A DNA stretch of 60,109 nt from Rehaibacterium terrae. GTDB lineage: Bacteria > Pseudomonadota > Gammaproteobacteria > Xanthomonadales > Xanthomonadaceae. The notes beneath the pieces were generated by a model. It searched no databases and was not told where the DNA came from. It saw nothing but the letters and a program-made list of their open reading frames with translations. The translations under genes and the position numbers were made by a program. Position 1 is the stretch's first letter, and the number at the start of each line of letters is the position of its first letter. The stretch covers positions 132,227-192,335 of the forward strand of contig NZ_JACHHX010000005.1 in NCBI RefSeq assembly GCF_014202935.1, given 5' to 3'. Below, one piece after another: positions 45,879 to 54,237 of this stretch.

Positions 45879-48800
45879 ATGAAGAATCGAAGCACGGTTC
45901 GGTTGTCGCGTCTGGCGCTCGGCCTCGCCGTCGCGCTGGCCGCCGCTCCCGCCTTCGCGCAGAGCACCTCCGCCGCCCTCAGCGGCCGCATCGTCGGCGA
46001 CGACGGTCAGCCGGTCGCCGGCGCGCAGGTGACCATCCTGCACACCCCGTCGGGCACGATCAGCCGCGCCACCACCGACGCCGAGGGCCGTTACACCGCA
46101 CGCGGCCTGCGCGTCGGCGGGCCGTACACCGTCACCGTCAGCCGCGACGGCTACCAGTCGACCGCGCAGGAGAACGTCTACGCCCTGCTGGCCGAGACCT
46201 CGCAGGTCAATCTCGAGCTGCGTTCCGAGGTGAGCAGCCTGGAGGCGATCACCGTCGTCGGCAGCGCGATCGATTCCGTCTTCGGTCCGGACCGCATGGG
46301 TACCGGCACCAACGTGTCGCGCGAGGACATCGACCGCCTGCCGTCGATCGCCCGCAACATCCAGGACTACATGCGTCTGGATCCGCGCATCGCGCAGACC
46401 GACAAGGAGCGCACCGAGATCTCCGCGGGCGGCCAGAACACCCGTTTCAACAACATCCGCGTCGACGGCGTCACCGTCAACGACGGTTTCGGTCTGGAGA
46501 GCAACAACCTGGTGACCGCGCGCCAGCCGATCTCGATCGACGCGATCGAGGCGCTCAACATCTCGCTGGCCAACTATGACGTCAGCCTGTCCGGCTACAC
46601 CGGCGTCAACGTCGACGCGGTGACCAAATCCGGCACCAACGACTTCTCCGGCACCGTCTACGGCCTGTACCGCAGCGGCGACTGGGCGCGCGACGACATC
46701 ATCCCGGGCTCGTTCTTCGCCCCGCCGAAGGAAGAGCAGACCTACGGCATGACCTTCGGTGGCCCGCTGATCCGGGACAAGCTGTTCTTCTTCCTGACCT
46801 ACGAAAAGTTCGAGCGCACCCTCGGCGCGCCCACCAACCTGCCGGCCGGCATCACCGCCGCGCAGATCCAGGAAGTGCGCAACATCGCCCAGAACGTGTG
46901 GGGCTTCGACGCCGGCGACTTCGCCCTGCCGGGCAAGCTCAAGTTCGAGGTCGAGGACATCGTCGCCAAAGTCGACTGGAACATCAACGACGACCACCGC
47001 GCCTACTTCCGCTACAACAAGTCCGAGCAGACCGAGCCGTTCCTGCGCCAGATCGGCGCCCGCAGCCTGTCGCTGTCGAGCTTCTGGCAGACCAACAACA
47101 AGACCTACGAGTCGGCCGTGGTCCAGCTGTTCAGCGACTGGAGCGACCGTTTCTCGACCGAGTTCAAGATCGGCCGCTCCGAGTCCAGCTCGCTGTGGGA
47201 CCTCAACTCGCGCCTGCCGCAGATCCAGATCTGCCTCAACAGCACCTCGTGCAGCGGCGCCGACTCGATCTACCTCGGCGCCGAGCAGTTCCGCCACATC
47301 AACATCCTTGAGACGCAGATCGACACCGCCTACGGTGCCGGCTTCCTGTTCCTCGGCGACCACGAGATCAAGTTCGGCGCCGAGTACCAGAAGAACGAGG
47401 CCTACAACCTGTTCGGTCGCGACCAGTTCGGCGTCTACCAGTTCGTCGGCCTGGACGCCTTCCGCAACGGCACGCCCAGCCAGTTCAACGTCCGCTACCC
47501 GATCAACGGCGACATCAACTCGATCGCCGCCCAGATCAAGCTGGAGAACCTGGCCCTGTTCATCCAGGACACCTGGTCGGTCAACTACAACCTGACCCTG
47601 AACTACGGCCTGCGCTACGACGTGCCCAACGTGCCGACCCCGCCGCCGGCCAACCCGGCCGCCTCGGCGATCTTCGGCTACGACAACACCAACACCATCG
47701 ACGGCAACGGCCTGCTGCAGCCGCGCGTCGGCTTCAACTACACCTTCGACAGCGAGCGTCCGACCCAGCTGCGCGGCGGCGTCGGCCTGTTCTCCGGCGC
47801 GGCCGCCAACGTCTGGCTGGCCAACCCGTACCAGAACAACGGCGGCATCACCCTGGGCGAGTTCTTCTCCAGCACCGGCGCCGGCATCGTGTTCAGCCCG
47901 AATCCGGACAACCAGCCGGGCACCCGCGTCGATCCCAACAACCCGACCCCGGGCGGCCCGCTCGACCTGGTCGATGGCGACCTCAAGCAGCCGGCGGTGT
48001 GGAAGGCCAACCTGGCCATCGAGCACGAGCTGCCGTGGTGGGGCATCGTCGGCTCGGCCGAGCTGCTGCTCACCAGCGTCAAGGAAGGCCTGTACTACGA
48101 GAACCTCAACCTCGGCAGGCCGAGCCTGCAGGCCCGCGACGGCCGCCTGATGTACTGGGGCAACCCGTTCGCCGCCCCTAACGGCAGCTTCAACACCGGC
48201 TCGGCGAACGCCCGCGGCAACCGCAACCGTCAGTTCACCGACGTCACCGTGCTGCGCCCGACCAACAAGGGCGAAGGCCAGCAGCTGACCCTGTCGCTGA
48301 ACAAGCCGGTGGTCGAGAACTGGTCCTGGAGTCTGGCCTACACCTACACCAACGCCACCGAGGTCAGCCCGCTGACCAGCTCGCAGGCGATCTCCAACTG
48401 GGCCAACAGCTTCCGCCTGAACCCGAACGAGCCGATCGCGGCCCGCTCGGTCTACGAGGTGCGTGACCGCTTCATCGGCACCCTGGGCTACCAGACCTTC
48501 CTGTTCGATGGCTACAAGACCTCCTTCGCGCTGTTCTACGAAGGGCGTTCGGGCCGTCCGTACAGCTGGTCGTTCCTCAACGACGCCAATGGCGACGGTC
48601 GCGTCAACGACCTGCTGTACGTGCCTGCCGGTCCGGGCGATGTGATCTTCACCGGCGGAGCGGCGATGGAGCAGGCGTTCTTCGACTTCATGCGGCGCAA
48701 CCCGGGCCTGGCCCGTTTCGCCGGCAGCGTGGCCACGCCGGGCTCCGAGCGTTCGCCCTGGGTCAACACCTTCGACATCCGCATCAGCCAGGAGATCCCG

Positions 48801-49058
48801 GGCTTCTTCGGCAATCACAAGGCCGAGATCTGGCTGGACATCCAGAACGTCGGCAACCTGATCAACAAGGACTGGGGCCGCATCGAGGAGATCGGCTTCC
48901 CGTTCGGCAAGGGTGTGGTCAGCTTCGCCGGCATCGATCAGGCCACCGGCAAGTACCGCTACACCTTCAACGAGGCCAACGTCCGCGACGTCGTCCTGCG
49001 CGACAACCGCGGCGAGTCCCGCTGGTCGGCCCAGATCGGTTTCCGCTACCGCTTCTGA
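45879..49058 (+). CDS. Oar-type TonB-dependent outer-membrane receptor with carboxypeptidase-regulatory domain
   Basis: A 1059-aa outer-membrane protein. Signal peptide 1-27 (ending APAFA), a CarboxypepD_reg-like beta-sandwich (about 33-115; LSGRIVGDDGQPVAGAQVTI), a TonB-box-like EAITVVGS, a plug domain (about 150-240, with IRVDGVTVNDGFGLESNN) and a large beta-barrel ending in FRYRF, the terminal phenylalanine needed for barrel insertion. The architecture is that of Oar/OmpA-related TonB-dependent receptors found widely in xanthomonads and myxobacteria. The ligand is unknown. Codon use is strongly biased to AAC, GGC and CTG, which suggests high expression. It stands alone, with a terminator downstream. 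Confidence 0.93.
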   Translation: MKNRSTVRLSRLALGLAVALAAAPAFAQSTSAALSGRIVGDDGQPVAGAQVTILHTPSGTISRATTDAEGRYTARGLRVGGPYTVTVSRDGYQSTAQENVYALLAETSQVNLELRSEVSSLEAITVVGSAIDSVFGPDRMGTGTNVSREDIDRLPSIARNIQDYMRLDPRIAQTDKERTEISAGGQNTRFNNIRVDGVTVNDGFGLESNNLVTARQPISIDAIEALNISLANYDVSLSGYTGVNVDAVTKSGTNDFSGTVYGLYRSGDWARDDIIPGSFFAPPKEEQTYGMTFGGPLIRDKLFFFLTYEKFERTLGAPTNLPAGITAAQIQEVRNIAQNVWGFDAGDFALPGKLKFEVEDIVAKVDWNINDDHRAYFRYNKSEQTEPFLRQIGARSLSLSSFWQTNNKTYESAVVQLFSDWSDRFSTEFKIGRSESSSLWDLNSRLPQIQICLNSTSCSGADSIYLGAEQFRHINILETQIDTAYGAGFLFLGDHEIKFGAEYQKNEAYNLFGRDQFGVYQFVGLDAFRNGTPSQFNVRYPINGDINSIAAQIKLENLALFIQDTWSVNYNLTLNYGLRYDVPNVPTPPPANPAASAIFGYDNTNTIDGNGLLQPRVGFNYTFDSERPTQLRGGVGLFSGAAANVWLANPYQNNGGITLGEFFSSTGAGIVFSPNPDNQPGTRVDPNNPTPGGPLDLVDGDLKQPAVWKANLAIEHELPWWGIVGSAELLLTSVKEGLYYENLNLGRPSLQARDGRLMYWGNPFAAPNGSFNTGSANARGNRNRQFTDVTVLRPTNKGEGQQLTLSLNKPVVENWSWSLAYTYTNATEVSPLTSSQAISNWANSFRLNPNEPIAARSVYEVRDRFIGTLGYQTFLFDGYKTSFALFYEGRSGRPYSWSFLNDANGDGRVNDLLYVPAGPGDVIFTGGAAMEQAFFDFMRRNPGLARFAGSVATPGSERSPWVNTFDIRISQEIPGFFGNHKAEIWLDIQNVGNLINKDWGRIEEIGFPFGKGVVSFAGIDQATGKYRYTFNEANVRDVVLRDNRGESRWSAQIGFRYRF

Positions 49059-49081
49059 TCCATCCGCCTGCGTGGCATCTG

Positions 49082-49112
49082 ACGGCCGGGGGCGCGAGCT
49101 CCCGGCCGTTTT
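49082..49112 (+). terminator. Rho-independent terminator after the Oar-type receptor gene
   Basis: A 9-bp stem ACGGCCGGG/CCCGGCCGT with a 10-base loop, followed by TTT, 24 bp after the receptor stop codon. Confidence 0.8.
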
Positions 49113-49351
49113 CATGTGCGCCCGGCACGGGCGCACATGGCGCACATCGGGATAGGGCGCACAGCGTCCATCGCCGATCGGTGCCCGTGCGACCGCCGGT
49201 CGCAGCGATGGGCGGTCCGCGCCCGCCGCGAACCGTGGCCCCAGGCGCGCCCCTCGAAGGGTGTACGCCGTCACCGCGCCGCGCTCCGCCTCCCGGCCGG
49301 TGCTACAGTGGCCAGTCCAACAAAACGAACGCCATCGAGCGACGAGAACAG

Positions 49352-50731
49352 ATGAACCGAGCCGACACCCTGGATACCGTCAACGCCCGCATCTCCCCGC
49401 GCGGCGGCCTCGACATCCTTTCCCGCGACGAAGTCGCCCGCCTGCGCGACGCCTCCGCCGGCGGCCTGCACGACCTGCTGCGCCGCTGCGCCCTGGCCGT
49501 GCTCACCAGCGGCAGCCAGTCCGACGACCCGCGCGCCGCCCTCGAGCGTTACCCCGATTTCGACATCCAGGTGCTGCAGCAGGATCGCGGCATCAAGCTG
49601 GAGTTGCGCAACGCGCCGGCCGTCGCCTTCGTCGATGGCGAGATCATTCGCGGCGTCGCCGAGCAACTGTTCTCCGTCGTGCGCGACATCGCCTACACCG
49701 CCATCGAGGTCAAGTGCAGCGGCAAGTTCGATCTGGAGAGCTCGGAAGGACTGACCAACGCCGTCTTCGAGATCCTGCGCAATGCTCGTGTGTTGCGTCC
49801 GAATCTGGAGCCCAACCTGATCGTCTGCTGGGGCGGCCACTCGATCGCCCGCGACGAGTACGACTACACCAAGCTGGTCGGCTACGAACTGGGCCTGCGC
49901 GGCCTGGACATCTGCACCGGCTGCGGCCCTGGCGCCATGAAGGGGCCGATGAAGGGCGCCACCATCGCCCACGCCAAGCAGCGCCGCTTCGAGAACCGCT
50001 ACATCGGCATCACCGAGCCCGGCATCATCGCCGCCGAGTCACCCAATCCGATCGTCAACCAGCTGGTGATCATGCCGGACATCGAGAAGCGCCTGGAGGC
50101 CTTCGTCCGGCTCGGCCACGGCATCATCGTCTTCCCCGGCGGCGTCGGCACCGCCGAGGAGATCCTCTACCTGCTCGGCATCCTGCTGCACCCGGACAAC
50201 GCCGGCCTGCCGTTCCCCCTGGTGTTCACCGGCCCGAAGTCGTCCGCCGCCTATTTCGAACAGATCGACCAGTTCCTGCGCCTGACCCTGGGCGAGGATG
50301 TGGCCAAGCGTTACCAGATCATCGTCGACGACCCGGCCACCGTCGCCCGCCGCATGCGCGCCGGCGTCGACAAAGTCCGCGAGCACCGCCTCGACAACAA
50401 GGATGCCTTCTTCTTCAACTGGTCGCTCAAGGTGCGCGAGGAATTCCAGCGCCCCTTCGACCCCACCCACGAGGCCATGGCCGGTCTCAACCTGCACCGC
50501 GACCAGCCCGCCCACCTGCTCGCCGCCGACCTGCGCCGCGCCTTCTCCGGCATCGTTGCCGGCAACGTCAAGGAGGAGGGCATGCGCCGCATCGAAGCCG
50601 GCGGCCCGTTCGAGATCCACGGCGACCCCGAGATCATGCGCGCCCTGGACAAGCTGCTGCGCGCCTTCGTCGAGCAGCGGCGGATGAAGATCAGCGGCGA
50701 GTACCGGCCGTGCTATCGGGTGATGGCGTGA
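49352..50731 (+). CDS. ppnN: Nucleotide 5'-monophosphate nucleosidase PpnN (YgdH, LOG family)
   Basis: A 459-aa enzyme splitting nucleoside monophosphates to base and ribose 5-phosphate; E. coli PpnN is stimulated by (p)ppGpp, interesting beside relA in the same window. The central LOG domain has VCWGGHSIARDEYDY, CTGCGPGAMKGPMKGA and the catalytic PGGVGTAEEILY, and the long N- and C-terminal flanks are PpnN-specific. Start ATG 49352 (MNRADTLDTVNARISPRG) fits the family; the frame is open to 49181. The gene converges on the pilE-like gene with only 6 bp between stops. Confidence 0.95.
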   Translation: MNRADTLDTVNARISPRGGLDILSRDEVARLRDASAGGLHDLLRRCALAVLTSGSQSDDPRAALERYPDFDIQVLQQDRGIKLELRNAPAVAFVDGEIIRGVAEQLFSVVRDIAYTAIEVKCSGKFDLESSEGLTNAVFEILRNARVLRPNLEPNLIVCWGGHSIARDEYDYTKLVGYELGLRGLDICTGCGPGAMKGPMKGATIAHAKQRRFENRYIGITEPGIIAAESPNPIVNQLVIMPDIEKRLEAFVRLGHGIIVFPGGVGTAEEILYLLGILLHPDNAGLPFPLVFTGPKSSAAYFEQIDQFLRLTLGEDVAKRYQIIVDDPATVARRMRAGVDKVREHRLDNKDAFFFNWSLKVREEFQRPFDPTHEAMAGLNLHRDQPAHLLAADLRRAFSGIVAGNVKEEGMRRIEAGGPFEIHGDPEIMRALDKLLRAFVEQRRMKISGEYRPCYRVMA

Positions 50732-50737
50732 GGAGCA

Positions 50738-51133
50738 TCACTGATTGCAGGCGGGAGTTCCCCAGGCAGGCTTGTTCTGCCGAGTGGCAGTGAGAGTGCC
50801 GCAGCGGTCGCCCGCCTGCACGCCCTTGGGGGTGGCCGTGATCGTGTAGTTGCCTGCCGTCGCCGAGCTGATGGCAATGGTGTAGTAGTCAGACAGCGGG
50901 AGGGTAGGGTAACCGGCGGTAGTGCAGGGACTGGTTGGACAGGCGTAACTCGGATTTTCAGCGCGCCAGCGCTCCAAGTCGAGCTGTAGCTGCCCAACCG
51001 ACCGGAAGGCCTCTGCACGCCGCCCTTTCCGGACCTGTTCGTTATAGGCAGGGATCGCGACGGCCGCCAGAATTGCGACGATGGCGATCACGACCATGAG
51101 CTCGATCAGCGTGAATCCGCGGGTCTGTTGCAT
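50738..51133 (-). CDS. pilE: PilE-like type IV minor pilin
   Basis: A 131-aa type IV pilin. The class III leader is cut after Gly6 (MQQTRG then FTLIELMVVIAIVAILAAVA), with Glu at +5. The C-terminal globular part contains cysteines in CPTSPC, RCGTL and PACNQ, the last pair forming the usual D-region. Minor pilin of the PilE type, common next to fimT clusters in xanthomonads. It is divergent from the fimT-pilV operon. Confidence 0.92.
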   Translation of the reverse strand: MQQTRGFTLIELMVVIAIVAILAAVAIPAYNEQVRKGRRAEAFRSVGQLQLDLERWRAENPSYACPTSPCTTAGYPTLPLSDYYTIAISSATAGNYTITATPKGVQAGDRCGTLTATRQNKPAWGTPACNQ

Positions 51134-51303
51134 ATCGGCCGTCTCACTGTTCGGTTCGGATCATAGCACCGGGTCATCCGGGCCAAGTCTGCGCGAGGCT
51201 CACTTGTCCCCGGGAATGACGCCGTCCGTCGGCGATGGCTTGCCCTTGCCCATGGCAGCTTCCTACAGTCGTGGGCGTCAAACAGGCAGGAAGGACGGAT
51301 CTG

Positions 51304-51888
51304 ATGCGAGCCGCGGGGCAGCCCTCGGGGGGCTTCACACTCGTGGAGCTCATGGTCACCTTGGCGGTGCTGGCCATCCTGCTGGCAGCAGCGGCGCCCT
51401 CGTTTCGTGAATTTTTCGAGCGCTATCAGCTTCGTGGCGTGGCTGATCAAGCACTTGCATTCTTGGCGCAGGCGCGCCAGTCAGCGGTCGAGAATGATCG
51501 CAACATCACGCTCGGGCTGGCAGGGGCGGGATCGCAGTGGTGCATCGGCGGCGTTCAGGCCGCTCCGATGGCTGCCGGAGCCTTGGTCCCGACGGCTCCC
51601 GCGGCCTGCGACTGTGCTGCCGCCCCGAACCAGTGCATCGTCGATGGAGAGCCCTTTGTCGTGTCCTTCGAGAATGCGGGAGGGGCCGAACTCGTCTCTG
51701 GACGCGGTGCCTCCTTGACTTATGACAGCAAGAGTGGCGCTCTGGCCGTGCTGGGCACAGCGCCACAGTTCGAAGTGCAGTCGGCGACAGGACGATACGG
51801 GATCAGGATCGTGATCAGTCCGCTGGGGCAGGCGCGCGCCTGCATTCCCGCAGGCAAGCGGGTCATGCCGGGGTATCCGACATGCTGA
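51304..51888 (+). CDS. fimT: FimT/GspH-type minor pilin
   Basis: A 194-aa minor pilin with cleavage after Gly10 (GQPSGG then FTLVELMVTLAVLAILLAAAAP), Glu at +5, and a GspH-like globular domain. Six cysteines are visible (QWC, AAC, DC, NQC, RAC and the C-terminal TC), more than in most FimT proteins. FimT can bind DNA in related bacteria during natural transformation; that is not shown here. ATG 51304 follows AAGGACGG. It overlaps pilW by 7 bp. Confidence 0.88.
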   Translation: MRAAGQPSGGFTLVELMVTLAVLAILLAAAAPSFREFFERYQLRGVADQALAFLAQARQSAVENDRNITLGLAGAGSQWCIGGVQAAPMAAGALVPTAPAACDCAAAPNQCIVDGEPFVVSFENAGGAELVSGRGASLTYDSKSGALAVLGTAPQFEVQSATGRYGIRIVISPLGQARACIPAGKRVMPGYPTC

Positions 51889-52526
51889 TCGGCTCTGGAT
51901 TTGTGCCGCGCATGTGGAGAATGTCGCGACGTGTCGCCGTCGGCCTCTCGTTGGTCGAGCTGCTGGTGGCGATCGTGGTTGGCTTGTTGGTGGTGCTTGC
52001 CACCATCACATTCATCGCCTCGATAGCGAGGGCCAATTCACAGGACATCCAAGTGACCCGGCTGACACAAGAAGTCCGCGCATTGTCCGAGGTGATCGTT
52101 CGAGAGGTGCGAAGAGCCCGATACGTCTCGGATCCGATCGGGCTGGTGGCCCAGGCAAGCACAGCGGTCGGCAATGATCTCTTGGAGATACGGGATGCCT
52201 CGACTAATGCTCCCAGCAACCCGGGGAACTGCATCGTCCTGGCCTACGATGACCCGCCCGGCGGACTGGTGACGCGCAGCATCCGGCTGCAGCGCAATGA
52301 TGGTCAGGGGCAGGTATGGATGAATACGGCGGGTGACGATTGTGCTGGAGGCGTGGCAATAAGTTCGGCACAGGTTGATGTCGTGGATCTGCGACTGCGC
52401 CAGGTCGGTGGCTCGCGGATCGACATGGAGATCAGTGCGCGGCTAGCCGACCCGCCGCCGGGGCTCGAAGGGGTTGCCCGCGTATTTCGTCAAACGGTCT
52501 ATGTTCGATCCGGACAGGTGAATTGA
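51882..52526 (+). CDS. pilW: PilW-like minor pilin
   Basis: A 214-aa minor pilin with leader cleavage after Gly21 (RRVAVG then LSLVELLVAIVVGLLVVLATITF), Glu at +5. The rest is a beta-rich domain with DLRLRQV and FRQTVYVRS at the end. It is much shorter than typical PilW. Codon use is less GC-biased than the neighbours (TTG, CTT, ATA, TCA and AGG occur), in line with the whole pilin block. Overlaps fimT; pilX follows after 1 bp. Confidence 0.82.
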   Translation: MLIGSGFVPRMWRMSRRVAVGLSLVELLVAIVVGLLVVLATITFIASIARANSQDIQVTRLTQEVRALSEVIVREVRRARYVSDPIGLVAQASTAVGNDLLEIRDASTNAPSNPGNCIVLAYDDPPGGLVTRSIRLQRNDGQGQVWMNTAGDDCAGGVAISSAQVDVVDLRLRQVGGSRIDMEISARLADPPPGLEGVARVFRQTVYVRSGQVN

Positions 52527-52527
52527 G

Positions 52528-54228
52528 ATGGCCGTCACTTCTGTCGTTCACCTGCCGCAGCGGATTATCCGCAGCAACCGGCGTGTTCGCGGTACGGTGC
52601 TGCTGGTTGTCATTGTCTTGCTCCTTCTGGCTTCGCTCTTTGTTCTGCTCGGCCTCAACGTCAGCGTGTTTGAGCAGCGGACATCGGGCAATGACCTGCG
52701 GGCCCGGCTGGCACAGGAATTGGCGGACGCCGGTCTGACTCAAGGTATCGAGTTCTTCAATGCGCGACGGGATCTGGTACTGAATGGCGAGAGGTGGACG
52801 CTCTGCGGCCCGAATGAGACGGAGTTTCCTTGCGGTGCAGTACCGGCTGCGCGACGCGGCACCATGTTCAAATATCATGCCCCGGGTACCACGGGAGCCA
52901 TTCTGGCGGATCGCCTCCTCCCGCTGGATGCGCCGATCACTTCCATCGGAGGTTTCGATGCGAGCCAGCAGGTTGGAGCGGTGCTGTGCCGCGTGGCCCC
53001 CCCAGCCGGTCCCGGTGCTCCGACCACCTGTGCCACCGACTTGGCTTCGGCTTCCCCGACCTGGGCGATCACGGTCGTTTCCAGGGGGCAGCTGACGAAT
53101 GAGGGCTCGAGCGCCACTGTCACCCAGACATTTGGCGGATTCAATCTGTTCGCGATGGGGCCGAACGCCCCCCCTGTCGTTGCTTCGGGCACAGTGACCG
53201 TCGGTGGTGCCCTCAGTATCGTCGCGGCCCAGCTGCCGCAGGGCCCGGTGTCGGTATGGACCCGACTGGCGGTGGAAAAAAACGGCACCCCGCGGACCTG
53301 CCAGTTCCATGCTTTCCTGCGCCAGGGTGGCAGTGGCAACAGTTCGGACCTGCCAAGAGTCGAGCAAGGCACCGAGATCTGCCACTCCTGCCGTTGTCCG
53401 GGTGATGACTCGTTGTCTTTCCCGAAAGCCGGTAACGAGGCCTGTCAAGGCAGCGATATCGTCGACATCGACAACAATGCCCCGAACTCCCCGGGCTGCC
53501 CGGTGGAGCCGAATCTGGACATCCGGCGTGAGGAGTTCCCGAAAGATCTGTTCGCCTTCGTCTTCGGGCAGAGAGCGTGGGACGATATCGAGCGTGACGG
53601 GATTCCTCCGGGATCTCCCTGTACCTATGAAGCCAAGGATTGCCATTTCGGCGAGACCCGGCGCGTTTCGCTCTGCACCTATCCGCATCCTGCCACCGGT
53701 GCGCTGACCACGGCGCTGCTGCCCGAGGACACCTGTTTCCTGCTGAACATCAGGAACAAGATCCACATCGGTGACGGCATCGATGACCAGGCGCAATGCG
53801 ATGCCTTGGGGCCGAGCACCCGGGGACTGGTATGGGTGCATAGCCAGCCGATCGGTGATCTCCCTGGCTATACATGTGGCCGGATTCGTCAGATCGAGAT
53901 CGGCAGTCCGACTGGTCCTGTGGCGCTGATCCATGATGGTGCGCTGACCCAAGTCAACGGCCTGATCCTCTACGGGCTGCTGTTCCTGCGCGAACCGAAC
54001 GGCAACCTCACCCTGGACAAGAACACTGGCGGTACGGCCGACTTCGGAATCAACGGCAACGCCATTGTTTACGGCGCAGTGGTCGTGCAAGGGAAGGTTA
54101 CTTCGGGTGGTGGCGGCAATGCCGCAATCGTCTACAAGGGGGACGTGCTGAGTGCGCTAGTGAATGACCCGTCCAACTTCAACACCAGCTCGCTGCCGGC
54201 TTCGTGGACCGACCGGCTGCGGTATTGA
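52528..54228 (+). CDS. Large PilX-like minor pilin, cysteine-rich
   Basis: A 566-aa protein with a PilX-type N-terminus: Gly22 then TVLLVVIVLLLLASLFVLLG, lacking Glu at +5, followed by VSVFEQRTSGNDLRARLAQELADAGL, which matches the PilX_N motif. The body is very long for a PilX (usual size under 200 aa) and contains 16 cysteines (an even number) in pairs such as EICHSCRC, EAC, GC, SPC and KDC. The last roughly 110 residues (from GALTQVNGLILYGLLF to NAAIVYKG) alternate glycine/asparagine with hydrophobics, like a short beta-solenoid. Extracellular pilus-tip function is inferred. Confidence 0.78.
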   Translation: MAVTSVVHLPQRIIRSNRRVRGTVLLVVIVLLLLASLFVLLGLNVSVFEQRTSGNDLRARLAQELADAGLTQGIEFFNARRDLVLNGERWTLCGPNETEFPCGAVPAARRGTMFKYHAPGTTGAILADRLLPLDAPITSIGGFDASQQVGAVLCRVAPPAGPGAPTTCATDLASASPTWAITVVSRGQLTNEGSSATVTQTFGGFNLFAMGPNAPPVVASGTVTVGGALSIVAAQLPQGPVSVWTRLAVEKNGTPRTCQFHAFLRQGGSGNSSDLPRVEQGTEICHSCRCPGDDSLSFPKAGNEACQGSDIVDIDNNAPNSPGCPVEPNLDIRREEFPKDLFAFVFGQRAWDDIERDGIPPGSPCTYEAKDCHFGETRRVSLCTYPHPATGALTTALLPEDTCFLLNIRNKIHIGDGIDDQAQCDALGPSTRGLVWVHSQPIGDLPGYTCGRIRQIEIGSPTGPVALIHDGALTQVNGLILYGLLFLREPNGNLTLDKNTGGTADFGINGNAIVYGAVVVQGKVTSGGGGNAAIVYKGDVLSALVNDPSNFNTSSLPASWTDRLRY

Positions 54229-54237
54229 GGACATGCC

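Noticed and set aside
45861-49274. 1137-aa open frame antisense to the Oar-type receptor gene
   Set aside because: It mirrors the third-position GC bias of the receptor gene, has no family signature, no signal peptide and no ribosome binding site.
51134-51303. Sigma-54 promoter before fimT
   Set aside because: TGGCTTGCCCTTGC looks similar, but the GG-GC spacing is 9 instead of 10 bp.
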